Assembly: GCA_958510875.1 (NCBI GenBank)
Contig: OY294067.1
Coordinates: 151,912,962 to 151,976,961, forward strand
DNA: 64,000 nt
Source: Endomychus coccineus
Taxonomy: Eukaryota > Arthropoda > Insecta > Coleoptera > Endomychidae
Reading direction: 5' to 3'
Part shown: in pieces, positions 13,826-23,212 of the stretch
Layout: each line of letters opens with the position of its first letter
Position numbering within the stretch: the stretch's first letter is position 1
Program-made: the position numbers and the translations under genes
The notes under the pieces: generated by a model
Databases searched by the model: none
Seen by the model: the letters and a program-made list of their open reading frames with translations, nothing else
What the model was told of the DNA's origin: nothing

Positions 13826-15594
13826 ATGTCTCCTTCATTGGAGGAATTGGATGATGAGGTTATTCGAAACCATCCCTGGGCGATGAAAATGAAACAAACA
13901 ATATTAGATCAGTCTAATAAATGGATTTTGGATTGGTGTAACATTGTGTTACAGTTAGGCGAAAATAATGAGGATATTGAACAATTGACAAATATCTTTC
14001 AAACGCAAATTGAGAATTGCTACCAGGATCTACTAACTGATGTAAAAGCAATGAAAAGTGAATTATTATACTCCATTGTGGAGCTCCTACAAAAAATTCA
14101 ATATTACACTATAGAGCTAGGTACAGAACCAAATAATTCTAGTTATGAAGAACTTAGCTTGTATGAAGTTCAGAAGGCATTAAAAATAAAAATAGACCAA
14201 TATGAAGAGATGTATACAGCCCAAAAAAAAATCTAATTGATGTTCAAACAAAAATTTCTAATCTGTAAAATATTGGGTGAAACTCCACTGTATGTACCAA
14301 CTTCACCTCTTCCCACCCCACATAAGTTAGAAGAACTTCAAGTATTCCTCGATAAATTGAAAAGCATGAAATTTGAAAGGGAAGAGATGTACCTTACACT
14401 GAAAGGGGAAATTGTTGTGATGGCCAATGAACTAAACATTACAGCATCCCTTGATTTTGAAAGAGAAGTTTTATCAGGAACCGTGGCAGACTTTGAAGTT
14501 TCCGAAATAAATATGAATCAATTGAAAAGTTATCATTCAGACTTGAGTAAGAACATGCAGCAAGAAATTGTGCTTTTAAGGAGCAAGCTTGAAGGTCTTT
14601 GGACCATTCTAGAGGAAAGTGTTGCTGAATGTGAGAATTCATGAAACCTATCCAAATTATAATCTAAATACTTTGAAAGCTTTGCAAAATGAAGTAAAAA
14701 TTTGTGAAGATAAGAAAAAGACGAAATTCCAAATTGTTGTTGAAAAATTAAGAGCAGAACTGGTGATGTTATGGGATCGTTGTTATTGTAGCATTGAACA
14801 GAAACAAGAATTCAAATTTTTCTACTGTGATTGTTTTAATGAGGATTTGTTAGTTGCACGATATGGAAGTGAAAAAATGGAATAGTTATTATGACGAGAA
14901 TAAACAGTTGATAGATTTATTGAAGGAATATACCATATTGGAGGAAAAAATTAGTTGTTCAGAAGATAGTGCAGATTGTAGTGGCTTGAAACGTTATAAG
15001 AACAGAGGGGCACTACTTATCCATGAAGAGAAAGAGCAATCAAAATTGACTAAAATGATTCCAAAAAATGAAGAACAGATCAAAATATTGTCACACCAGT
15101 TTGAAACTAAGAATGCTAGACCTTTCTTGATATACAATATTACAGGTTCAGAATTTATAAAAAATCTACATGACACAAGTGAACTGAATCGAAGAAATAA
15201 GCTCAGTGCAAGAAAGCAGCAAAGAGACCAAGAAGTAGGAACACAAGGAAAATTATACTTATCCAATTCAAAATTGAACTTGCCTACAGCTTCTGGAGCA
15301 GCGTCAACATCGAAAAGAAAATTCACCACTCTGACAAACATTGAAACAGGAGAATTTGTTGAACTAAAGAAATCTAAAATTTTCAAAGCTATGGGAACAG
15401 AAATATTGATGAAGAGTCGAAGGCAATCTTTTGACCACAAAAAGAGGATTATAAAGTATCGCAAACATTTAAACAAACCTCACTCGAACATTGATATGAA
15501 CCTGCTAGATTATTCAACATTTCAGCAGAAATTCTCTCAAATAAACAGTAAATTTAGTAGTACTTTGCATAGCAATGACCTGGAAGGAGTATAG
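13826..15594 (+). pseudogene. intronless, frame-broken copy of PRC1/Ase1/MAP65 (fascetto)
   Basis: About 590 codons line up along the whole PRC1 family: N-terminal dimerisation coiled coil (KWILDWCNIVLQLGE... EDIEQLTNIF), the spectrin-like region (LRSKLEGLWTIL, LRAELVMLWDRCY, FFYCDCFNEDLL, LHDMEVKKW, YYDENKQLIDLL), the conserved RYKNRGALLIHEEKEQSKL block, the ARPFLIYN segment, and a basic, disordered tail ending DYSTFQQKF. The parent protein bundles antiparallel spindle microtubules at the midzone and recruits kinesin-4. Frame is lost at the A-run near 14228 and regained near 14270, changes again near 14640, and again near 14860. No introns are visible over 1.77 kb, whereas family genes normally have several. 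A processed pseudogene is the best reading, although no poly(A) tail was found. Assembly errors in a real intronless gene are the alternative. Confidence 0.75.
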
Positions 15595-15772
15595 TTTTTC
15601 CAGTATCACTACCATGACATTGAAAGACATCTGGGTGTAAGATATGTATAAATCCAATAATTAATTTGTTGATTCTGTGTTGATATTCATACTTTTCTTA
15701 TATTTGCAAAGAATGTTTTCTTCGTACAGACTTTTTCAAGTTTTTAATTCTGTTAGTCTTATCAGCAGTGCG

Positions 15773-16965
15773 TGTTTTACTTGTTAATTATTTTATATTA
15801 AAACAACTTTGCTTTTATAAGTTTTATACTAATTTTATTAGAGTATACTGAACATGGCGTGACTCTCCTTTCCTCTTCTTAGTTGTCACTAAGCTGGTAC
15901 CAACATAAAAATATACAAAGACTTAAAATTAATCATAGAACAGGCTCTTCTTTTTTTTTTTTTTTTATTTTTAAAACCAAGTTCATAGTCTTTTAAATAA
16001 CTAAGTAATTTCACTGCACGAGATGTACGCGATTTTTTCCGAGTATTTTTAGTTTCGTCGAAAATAGTGTTATCAGATTCACTTGATTCACTTTCGCGTT
16101 CACTAAAGTGACTAATAGCATCACTTATGGACGATGAACTACTACTACTCAAATAAACATATTCTATATCACTGTCTGTTACTCTCTTGCCTTCATTTTC
16201 TGAGCCAGAAACATTGGGGTTAATGTTTGTTATAGTTTCTTCATGTTGTGAGGTTTCAACTACAGTTTGTTCAATTGCTGCAAGACTTAAATAATCATTC
16301 GATGAATCTGCCTCAGAAAATGTTTCACTATGAGCATGTTGCTCTATTACAGAAGTGTTATTTACAATGTTATTTACAGGTCCAATGTAAAAATCAAATA
16401 AATCATACAATAAATCATCAAACAAGTTATTATCATTGATTTGTACGGGTAAATTAGTCTTGTTAATTAACTTTCTGTTCCTTCTGAATTCTTTCCCATT
16501 AGTATCTTTGATTAAGTAGGATTTATCATTGTATTTTCCTATAATTTTACCTTTATTCCAAGAATTATTCTTCTGAAATAAAACATTATCATCTCTTTGT
16601 AAAGGTGGTAAATCTTTTGCTGTTTTATTATAATTCTTTTGAACAGTTTCTGAGTTTTTGTGTATTAATTATCTTTTTACGGATTTTTTGCTGTCCAATT
16701 TTATTTTTAGTTTTGGAGGGAAATGGGTTTTTTATTTTTACTAACCTCTCCTTTCCTCTTGCAGTTATCTTCAATTGGGCAACACATCTGACACCATGTT
16801 TTACTTGTTAATTATTTTATATTAAAACAACTTTGCTTTTATAAGTTTTATACTAATTTTATTAGAGTGTACTGAAAATGGCGTGACTCTCCTTTCCTCT
16901 TCTTAGTTGTCACTAAGCTGGTACCAACATAAAAATATACAAAGACTTAAACTAATCATAGAACA
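15773..16965 (-). mobile_element. internally deleted gypsy (Ty3) element with two LTRs
   Basis: Two 170-base direct repeats, 15773-15942 and 16797-16965, begin TG and end CA on the minus strand. GTGCG flanks both sides (15768-15772 and 16966-16970), a typical 5-bp LTR-element duplication. Just inside the 5' LTR (minus strand) is TGGTGTCAGATGTG, a plausible primer binding site. Just before the 3' LTR is an A-rich run ending GAAGAGCC, a plausible polypurine tract. Only about 850 bases of interior remain. Confidence 0.88.
15889..16620 (-). pseudogene. gypsy pol C-terminal end (integrase tail)
   Basis: The frame begins within PPLQRDDNVLFQKNNSWNKG, IIGKYNDKSYLIKDTNGK and FRRNRKLIN, the C-terminal region of Ty3/gypsy integrase (often seen as 'VWxKAxVxxxxxPRSYxVxxxxGxxxRRNRxxL'). 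A Ser/Glu-rich, disordered stretch with a seven-serine run follows, then a basic tail (KNKKKKKRRACS). Gag, protease, RT, RNase H and the integrase core are missing, so the element could move only with help from a complete relative. Confidence 0.65.
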
Positions 16966-16970
16966 GTGCG

Positions 16971-17470
16971 TTTATTTTTAAATGCAGGTTAGGTTAATAA
17001 TACACACAAGTCGTTTCAGTTAGGAGCGTCTGTCATCGAATGCCGCTCACTGGCTTGCACCCGACGTAACTGTCTTTATTGTCACTAGGCTGGCGCCAAA
17101 TACAAATACATAAACAATCCTACAACATCCCCTTTCTTTTACATAAAACTGTACGCTAACAATATTTCTTGAACTACCTAATTAACTTTAATTCACGATA
17201 TCTTATTGGTATTGAAACAGTTCTACCTTGAGAAGTCGTTTTTACATTTATAAAGTCTGTTGTGTCATCTTTGGTTTCTTCTGTTTCTGTCTTATTATTC
17301 TCATGACTGAGTACATTGTCATTATCAAACTTAGTATTAACGTTATCAGATTTAAAGGTATAATCTCCAGGCAACTCATAATTGTCTCCTGTTACGAATT
17401 ACAATCCTATTAGTATTATACATTTTTATATTGTATGATCAGTCATATCCAGTTCTATTCCCTAAATTAA
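16971..17470 (-). mobile_element. second gypsy fragment: pol tail and 3' LTR
   Basis: On the minus strand 17374-17174 encodes a tail ending TSQGRTVSIPIRYREL, the closing pattern of gypsy integrases. A purine run (AAAGAAAGGGGATG, about 17138-17125) then precedes TGTAGGATTG, where an LTR seems to begin. It has the same 'GGCGCCAGCCTAGTGACA' style as the smaller element's LTR. The smaller element (15773-16965) interrupts this LTR with its GTGCG duplication, and the LTR resumes below 15768. Confidence 0.55.
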
Positions 17471-17516
17471 TTCCTTTGAGCCATTTCTTTTTTCCTAATC
17501 TGAAATCCTTTATCAG

Positions 17517-17797
17517 TACATCCTCTGCCTTTTTTCAGAAAGTGACAATGAATGTCCTTTCTCGAAGCAATGTAAAGTCGATTGAATGAAATGCAGAATG
17601 GCGTCGATTGTCCTTTTGTTTTTTCTGAACCCAAATTGGAAACTCGAAAGAAGTAGTTTGGATTCAAAAAATTGTAGCATTTGAGAGCACATAACCTTTT
17701 CAAGAACTTTCGAAAAAACGGGAAGAAGTGAGATGGGTCGATAATTTTCGGCTTGGTTAACATCTCCCTTTTTGTATAATGGAATGGAAATGGAAAT
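17517..17797 (-). pseudogene. LINE reverse transcriptase, part downstream of the Polinton
   Basis: The minus strand reads an open stretch: IPLYKKGD, then ENYRPISLLPVFSKVLEKVM, LLSSFQFGFRKNKRTIDAIL and a final FEKGHSLS. These are fingers and motif 1-2 signatures of jockey/CR1-like reverse transcriptases (YRPISLL, QFGFRxxxST). The frame is open through the 6-bp duplication at 17792-17797, and the missing upstream codons (GIFPECLK) are found at 54831-54860 in phase. So the Polinton landed in this LINE. Confidence 0.8.
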
Positions 17798-19200
17798 AGT
17801 AGATTAAATCCGCTACTTCTCCACCAGGAAATGACTCATCGATCGGATGTTGCGCGCGCAACTTCGGATGTAACGTTACTAACCCGCGAAATTCAAACGT
17901 GTCCATAGAGCTTACGATGATTACAGAACTTTCAACCATAGAGGTCTGGGTCATAGAATGTGAGGTTAGTTGGATGTAACGTTACTAACCCGCGAAATTC
18001 AAACGTGTCCATAGAGCTTACAATGATTATAGAACTTTCGACCATAGAGGTCTGGATGTGACGTCATCGACCCGCCAAATTCAAACGTAGAGGTGTTTTG
18101 GTGATGTTTATCATGGCCGACGTTGGAAGCGAATGTCATAAGAGTAAACGTCAAAACCACAATATCACTGATGTTGTAGCTACATCGCCACCATCTTCTG
18201 ATGAACCGATGAACTATCATACTTAAATGTCAATGTCAGACCAGTTAACTTCAAACGACTAAATCTATGAATGAACCGATCAACCGTCATGCATACCTTT
18301 CAACGTCAGAAATGTTAACGTCAAGGGACGACAGCTATGAGGTCACAATTCAAAATATGACTGATGTTATAGCTACATCACCGCCATCTCTTAATGAACC
18401 GATGAACTATCATACTTCAATGTCAATGTCAGAACAGTTAACTTCAAATGACTACATCTATGAATGAACCGATCAACCGTCATGCGTACCTGTCAACGTC
18501 AAAGGAGGACATCTATGAGGTTTCTTGTTAATGTTTTTGCGCGGGAAATTTATGAACCGATGAACTATCATAGCTGGATGTCAATGTCAGAACAGTTAAC
18601 GTCAAAGGACGACATCTATGAGACTCCAATTCAAAATGTTACCGATGTTGTAGCCTATATCGCCATCTATCACTAAACCGATGAACTATCATAGCTGAAT
18701 GTCAATGTCAGAACAGTTAACGTCAAAGGACGACATCTATGAGGTATTTTGTTAATGTTTTCGCGCGGGAAGTTCCATCTCAATTCAAAAAAACGATATA
18801 TTAATGAACTATCATAGCTTGATGTCCATGTCAGAACAGCTAACGTCAAAGGACGACATCTATGAGGTGTTTTGCTGATGTTTGCGCTAGGAATTTCAAA
18901 AATTTGACTCATGTTGTAGCTATACTGTCATTTATTATTGAACCACACCGTAATTCCAAAAATAATGAACTTTTAAAATAACCTACAAATTTCCTAAACG
19001 TTAAATGATTACTTACGTATATGAAATTATTACACCAGAAACCACATTGAGTATATGAGAACACGTGGAAGCAATTAATTTTGCATACACCTGCGTCATC
19101 ACATTCAGTTTATACGAGAATAATTGAATACAATGGATTCATTCATTAGGTAAACAAATAACAATAAGTGATATACAAGTCTAGACTTGTTAGTAAGAGA
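17798..19200 (+). repeat. left terminal inverted repeat of the Polinton
   Basis: It matches 53430-54824 in reverse. Outer 100 bases: AGTAGATTAA, then a GC-richer segment with ttgcgcgcgcaa. Next come two tandem copies of a roughly 105-base unit (about 17868 and 17973, each with gtaacgttactaacccgcg). Beyond are several degenerate 130-base units (about 18165-18940) built around 'gaaccgatgaactatcat' and 'tcaaaggacgacatctatga'. Such internal repeats are common in Polinton ends and may bind the terminal protein/replication machinery, which is an inference. Confidence 0.85.
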
Positions 19201-19325
19201 ATTAGAACTGAGAGTTATGTTGACTACGAATTTAATTCTCGATTCCTCAGTAATCTGTTACAGCTCAAACGAAACACATCGTTTTCATATAACCTGTGTG
19301 TGCTGCCTTCTATTGAACGGAAAAT

Positions 19326-19459
19326 GTAAGTTTAATTCAATTATTTAATTCACTGCCCTGAAAACATACATACTCTTATTAGCATTGAAACAGTTAAAAA
19401 ATTATTGTGTGTGTATTACGAATTAAAAAAAATCTCCAATTTTATTCATATTGTTTCAG
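19326..19459 (+). promoter_or_regulatory. predicted 5'-UTR intron upstream of the first Polinton gene
   Basis: aaaat|GTAAGT at 19326 is a strong splice donor, and ttattcatattgtttcAG at 19459 is a good acceptor only 4 bases before the ATG. Both are kept in the two nested copies (28638-28872 and its mirror near 42718-42952), although the intron length differs (134 versus 235 bases). Conservation of both sites despite internal change supports real splicing. Confidence 0.5.
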
Positions 19460-19463
19460 ATTC

Positions 19464-19775
19464 ATGATGGATCTAACAAAACTTAATCATTGTGTTCTTT
19501 TGGAGAGAAAACCATTGAGGAGAGTTCCAGAACTCGAAATCAATAAGCATTATACAATACTTCAAGCGAGAGTAGTAAGAACCAAATTTGGTGAATCCGT
19601 ATTGCTCGAGTTCGATGAATTCTCTATGTGCCTACCCAACCGACTGACCAATCAGATTATCCCAATTTTGGAACAAATCAACATGAAACCTTGTTTGATT
19701 TTGATATACAGGGGAAAAGAGGATGTTAATAAAAGCAACCCGGCTTTTAAACTTGAATTTTTGGAGCTCAAGTAA
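19464..19775 (+). CDS. small Polinton protein, possibly OB-fold/ssDNA-binding-like
   Basis: 103 residues starting MMDLTKLNHCVLLERKPLRR. The core reads YTILQARVVRTKFGESVLLE, then FSMCLPNRLT and KPCLILIYRGKEDV. The beta-rich pattern 'Y.I..a..v.TkfG.svLlel...F.vfLP.R' recurs in short proteins of arthropod Polintons and resembles single OB-fold proteins, so a single-strand DNA-binding role is possible but not shown. Intact here. The nested element carries two nearly identical copies (28877-29182 plus, 42408-42713 minus), each lacking the two residues IY near the C terminus. It is the first gene after the left end, preceded by a predicted 5'-UTR intron. Confidence 0.6.
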   Translation: MMDLTKLNHCVLLERKPLRRVPELEINKHYTILQARVVRTKFGESVLLEFDEFSMCLPNRLTNQIIPILEQINMKPCLILIYRGKEDVNKSNPAFKLEFLELK

Positions 19776-19842
19776 TAAGAAATCTAAGGTATGGTGTTTA
19801 TACTAGCGTGTGTATATAGTCGATGAAATCATCAGTATTAAT

Positions 19843-20040
19843 ATGTCTCTTGAAGAATACACACGTAAATTGGAAGAATTCGGTGCGAAAGTAAAAGCTT
19901 TGAGTAGAGATTTAAAATTTTACGAAGATAAAAATATCGCTATAAGACAATTGAATAGTTTAAGTATTGGTGGAGAGGATGGTTATGTTAGAACCCAATT
20001 TTATAATCCTAACCTCAATTTTGAATGGAATCCTGTATAA
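19843..20040 (+). CDS. Polinton small helical protein, first overlapping frame
   Basis: MSLEEYTRKLEEFGAKVKAL opens a 65-residue frame with a heptad-like helical start. It ends at TAA 20038-20040. The nested copies have TAC here and run 18 codons further (to YMSQERPEK). The frame overlaps 19967-20461 in the +1 frame, and the same relation is kept in all three copies. It may be the N-terminal part of one protein joined to the next frame by a frameshift, ancestral or programmed. Function unknown. Confidence 0.5.
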   Translation: MSLEEYTRKLEEFGAKVKALSRDLKFYEDKNIAIRQLNSLSIGGEDGYVRTQFYNPNLNFEWNPV

Positions 20041-20461
20041 AAACGTTCCGAATCGAGTGGAACGTATTTATATATGTCCCAGGAAAGACCTGAGAAATGA
20101 ATGTAATCGAACAGAATGGCAGCCAATGAATTATCAAATGATTAACGAAAATCAACTAGAGGTATTCACATACATAATTCTCGAAACGATGCGGACCACC
20201 ACCACCACCAATCACACATTCAATTATAAGCTCAAGCTATTATTTCCAAATGGTACAGAGGGGGATGTTATGAAGTGGCAAACATTCACCTCATCACCTA
20301 CATCGATGTCTTCTCAACCACCACCACCAAACACACCATCACCGACACAGATAGTAAACGAGATTTATGCGATGCAATGTTTCAATCTTAGTATCTTATT
20401 AGTTTTACTACTTAAAATCATCATAAAAATTGTTAAGAAACATACAAATAAATACATATAA
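19967..20461 (+). CDS. Polinton putative membrane protein, second overlapping frame
   Basis: The frame reads NVPNRVERIYICPRKDLRNE, EWQPMNYQMINENQLEV and LKLLFPNGTEGDVMKWQTF. A proline/serine/threonine-rich linker (TSSPTSMSSQPPPPNTPSP) follows, then a C-terminal hydrophobic segment (CFNLSILLVLLLKIIIKIV) with a basic end. This gives a soluble ectodomain or lumenal part plus one transmembrane anchor. The true start is unclear because no good ATG opens the conserved part. It probably continues from the preceding frame. The nested copies (29415-29933, 41657-42175) have a different linker but also a hydrophobic segment near the C terminus. No family is recognised. Confidence 0.5.
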   Translation: MVERMVMLEPNFIILTSILNGILYKNVPNRVERIYICPRKDLRNECNRTEWQPMNYQMINENQLEVFTYIILETMRTTTTTNHTFNYKLKLLFPNGTEGDVMKWQTFTSSPTSMSSQPPPPNTPSPTQIVNEIYAMQCFNLSILLVLLLKIIIKIVKKHTNKYI

Positions 20462-20533
20462 TAATAATAATAAAGAGTTGTTTTATTGAATAATAATAAT
20501 AACATGTATTTAATGAATATATATACAGATATA

Positions 20534-21040
20534 TTAATTTGGTAGAATAATGTTTAGGAACCATTGCTGTAGATTATCCACGTGTTGAATTGTACACATA
20601 TATTTTTTTCCATCATTACGGTGATTCATGCAGCTCATCCTATTTGAAGGTTCGAATTTTCCCGTTTCACATAGAGTATTATCAAAGTTACACACATCTA
20701 CAATGTGTGGGAAAATATTCAGTTCTTGGCACTTTCTCGTTAAAAAATCAGCTTTTTGATGACCTCGAACATAAATATAGTCTGCCTTACATAGAAGATT
20801 AGATTTTAGAATATTATCTATTTCGGTGTATTCTACATCTCCAGAAGGATATTTTATTCCATGTACGAGTCTCTCCACATAACATATAGATTTTCGATCT
20901 TGAGCATTCAACGATGCAAAGGGTATGCATGGTTTAAACAATGAATAATGTCGTTCAAATCCAATCTGAATAGACATTTCTTTCGGATGGAACACATCGT
21001 CGACGACGAAACCTTGAATGTCAACCAAAGCGATTCTCAT
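20534..21040 (-). CDS. Polinton-associated protein, possibly DEDD-exonuclease-like
   Basis: 168 residues from MRIALVDIQGFVVDDVFHPK. Conserved points: DIQGF at the start, KEMSIQIGFERHYSLFKP, CYVERLVHGIKYPSGDVEY, DYIYVRGHQKADFL, PHIVDV and a late C..H pattern (CMNHRN... CTIQHVDNLQQW). The series of D/E near 'vDiqGF', 'KE' and 'iyVrG..Ka.fL' is typical of a short protein in many arthropod Polintons and loosely recalls DEDDh exonucleases, but the catalytic set is not established. The frame is intact. The nested element has two intact copies (30012-30518 minus and 41072-41578 plus). It lies tail-to-tail with the preceding genes and just downstream of the capsid gene. Confidence 0.55.
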   Translation of the reverse strand: MRIALVDIQGFVVDDVFHPKEMSIQIGFERHYSLFKPCIPFASLNAQDRKSICYVERLVHGIKYPSGDVEYTEIDNILKSNLLCKADYIYVRGHQKADFLTRKCQELNIFPHIVDVCNFDNTLCETGKFEPSNRMSCMNHRNDGKKYMCTIQHVDNLQQWFLNIILPN

Positions 21041-21072
21041 AGTGTCACGTAATAAACTGATCGAATTTATGT

Positions 21073-22338
21073 CTAAATGAGACTCTTGATGATTTCGGTG
21101 AGGGGTGAGTATTCCATTGAGCAATCGTGAATTATGATGCAATAAGCTTTCGTATTAGCGGGAAATCCTTTATCTGCTTCGATTTCCAGTCGCACGTCGA
21201 CAGTAGCTGATTTCACGGCTTCTTCTTGCTTAGAACAATCGATTACGTACAAAGCGCGTGTTTTGAAACTGCTATAACCCAATATTGAATGTTTCACAGC
21301 AGAATTTGTGTAGCTGGAGTAGAATTCGGTGTAGTTGTGGTGGGCGAGAACGTAATCATTTTTGGCAAAGTCCAAGTTCATTCGTTCACTAGGGAAATAT
21401 TCTCCGTTTAGAGATAAGCGAATACTAGAAATGTGTACGTGATCGAATATCGTGGGATTAGCTTTCACATTGTTTCGCTTGTCTGTTTGGAAAAATACTA
21501 TAACATAACGCGGTTTTTCAACTGCTGTACTAGTCTTGACAGCCCAAATTTCCCTTTTCGCGTCGGTCGTTATAGCAGGCAATTCATGTGATTCCCATTT
21601 TCTGAATGGAATTAGGATGGGTATATCACTTTTGATGGCTCGCAATAGCTTTTCTTTAATTATGTCGTTGGGAAAGATATATTTGTCTTCCAACTCCATA
21701 CTGTCAATCGAAAATTTAACTGTGGTAGCATCGTTTGCAATTATAACACAATCGTTATCGTTTCGAGCTCGCACCAATCGAATTGTTTGTCGCCCAAATG
21801 TAATCATAGAATAATCGTTGAAAATGTTGAATATATGCTTTAGTGGAATCAGTAAGCTGAAAGTCTTACTTTGATCTAAAACTACACTTTCTTCGGGGTA
21901 AGTCCAACCGGCAATAGACATATGCATAGAATCAGTAGGAGTGTAGCAAGTGAATGCCCTTACAGCACTAACTATTCCAGGATCTCGAACAGTTTCGATG
22001 TCTCGCCCACTTTCGCTGTAAGAGCATGAGTCGAAAAGAAAGGCTCCATAATTAGGTACTATTGAGACATTCCCAGCTCCAGTTATTTCTATTTTTCCTT
22101 TGACAGCCAATAGGGTATCCTTCATCGAAAAAAATGCATCCACTTGATTTATTCCAAACTCCACAATATCGCTGTTATTTAACGCCTTAACGAAAGGTGT
22201 GATCGATCTATATTCAGCTTTTCGTATCGACTCATCGAATTTCGGTTCTTGATAGATATCAAAAATTGATGAGACAACACTGTTGTTCAAATCTACATCG
22301 TTGGTAGCATTGTTACCTACATACTTCCGCTTAGGCAT
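21073..22338 (-). CDS. Polinton major capsid protein (double jelly-roll)
   Basis: The frame is open from 22476, but MPKRKYV at 22338 is the more likely start, giving 421 residues. Segments diagnostic of the Polinton/adintovirus hexon-like capsid are GAFLFDSCSYSESGRDIETV, SMHMSIAGWTYP, LLIPLKHIFNIFNDYSMITF, IRLVRARNDNDCVI, RYVIVFFQTDKRNN, IRLSLNGEYFP, MNLDFAKNDYVLAHHNY, ALYVIDCSKQEEAVKSATVD and a C-terminal AYCIIIHDCSMEYSPLTEII. The family forms the icosahedral shell from trimers. No break is visible. The nested element keeps only the last third of a relative, twice (30563-31042, 40548-41027). Confidence 0.88.
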   Translation of the reverse strand: MPKRKYVGNNATNDVDLNNSVVSSIFDIYQEPKFDESIRKAEYRSITPFVKALNNSDIVEFGINQVDAFFSMKDTLLAVKGKIEITGAGNVSIVPNYGAFLFDSCSYSESGRDIETVRDPGIVSAVRAFTCYTPTDSMHMSIAGWTYPEESVVLDQSKTFSLLIPLKHIFNIFNDYSMITFGRQTIRLVRARNDNDCVIIANDATTVKFSIDSMELEDKYIFPNDIIKEKLLRAIKSDIPILIPFRKWESHELPAITTDAKREIWAVKTSTAVEKPRYVIVFFQTDKRNNVKANPTIFDHVHISSIRLSLNGEYFPSERMNLDFAKNDYVLAHHNYTEFYSSYTNSAVKHSILGYSSFKTRALYVIDCSKQEEAVKSATVDVRLEIEADKGFPANTKAYCIIIHDCSMEYSPLTEIIKSLI

Positions 22339-22487
22339 TTTTTTCAAATTTAAGTCGAAACCCAAGAGATTGTAGAACTGATTGATTAGCTTTGGTGAGT
22401 ACGTCACGCGGTTTTGGTGATTTGTTGAAGACTGATGAAGATGGGATGTGTGAAGTTCTTTTATTGTCTCCAACAACCAAACCCATT

Positions 22488-23183
22488 TCAGACTTCTTGT
22501 AAATGTAGATGGAGAATACTTTCTTCCCCGCGAAAATTAACCGGATTAGAGTGTTGATCCAAAGCGAGTATGGTGATGTTGGTAATCTCACCGATATTGG
22601 ACACTGGTAAATATAGAGGATTTTTTGGTCGTTCCACAATAATTCTATAACCAGGATCGTCGGTTATTGGGAAGTCGTAAATCGTATGCGCAGGTCTGTC
22701 TCGATAGAACGCTCCCACGGTTATGTTTGATTCGAAACGGATATTTGTAACTTTTATAATGTTTACAGGTAGATCGGAAACGTGCAATACACCTTTCCTT
22801 AATACTTTACGTGAAAACCCCAATATTTTAGCTAAACTATCATCCTTTTCGAACAATATATCGAGATGTGTACTGAATATTTCACACTTCAGGGTATTGT
22901 TATTGGGTTTCAGTGAGAATATATCTTCTTTTTGCTTCAGATTCCTTTTAATCAATTCTTCGATATCGGTTATTTCATAGTTACCTGCAGGTATTGCGAT
23001 TTCTTTCAAAGTTTTATTCTCGTAATAGTAGAATTTTTCGTTGTCGATATTTGGTATGGAATTGTAGGAAGTGAATCCCAAAAATGCTAAATAATATTTT
23101 TTGTCTGGCCTCAGCACAATCGAAATCTGCGGTGTGAACGAGAATATATGGTTGGTGCTTGTTAACGTGAACAACTGAGACAT
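22488..23183 (-). CDS. Polinton minor capsid (penton-like) protein
   Basis: 231 residues from MSQLFTLTSTNHIFSFTPQI. The opening 'S...f....l.l....yylaLlgf.tyNSIPNI' pattern and the closing ITILALDQHSNPVNFRGEES are hallmarks of the single-jelly-roll penton-like protein of Polintons. Also seen: IPAGNYEITDIEELI, ILGFSRKVL and IRFESNITVGAF. It would occupy the capsid vertices. Frame intact, 150 bases upstream of the capsid ATG on the same strand, so probably one transcription unit. The 'LGF' plus 'nvnsI.v.cnl..gs' order is conserved in form. Confidence 0.82.
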   Translation of the reverse strand: MSQLFTLTSTNHIFSFTPQISIVLRPDKKYYLAFLGFTSYNSIPNIDNEKFYYYENKTLKEIAIPAGNYEITDIEELIKRNLKQKEDIFSLKPNNNTLKCEIFSTHLDILFEKDDSLAKILGFSRKVLRKGVLHVSDLPVNIIKVTNIRFESNITVGAFYRDRPAHTIYDFPITDDPGYRIIVERPKNPLYLPVSNIGEITNITILALDQHSNPVNFRGEESILHLHLQEV

Positions 23184-23212
23184 GATACTAAAAAAAATTT
23201 ATTGAAACATCT

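Noticed and set aside
14994..15476. 160-codon minus-strand frame
   Set aside because: It is the shadow of the PRC1-like reading on the plus strand, which matches a known family throughout.
18160..18940. Regularly spaced repeats in the Polinton end as a CRISPR-like array
   Set aside because: Units are degenerate, longer than CRISPR repeats, lie inside a transposon end and are mirrored at the other end. The host is a eukaryote.
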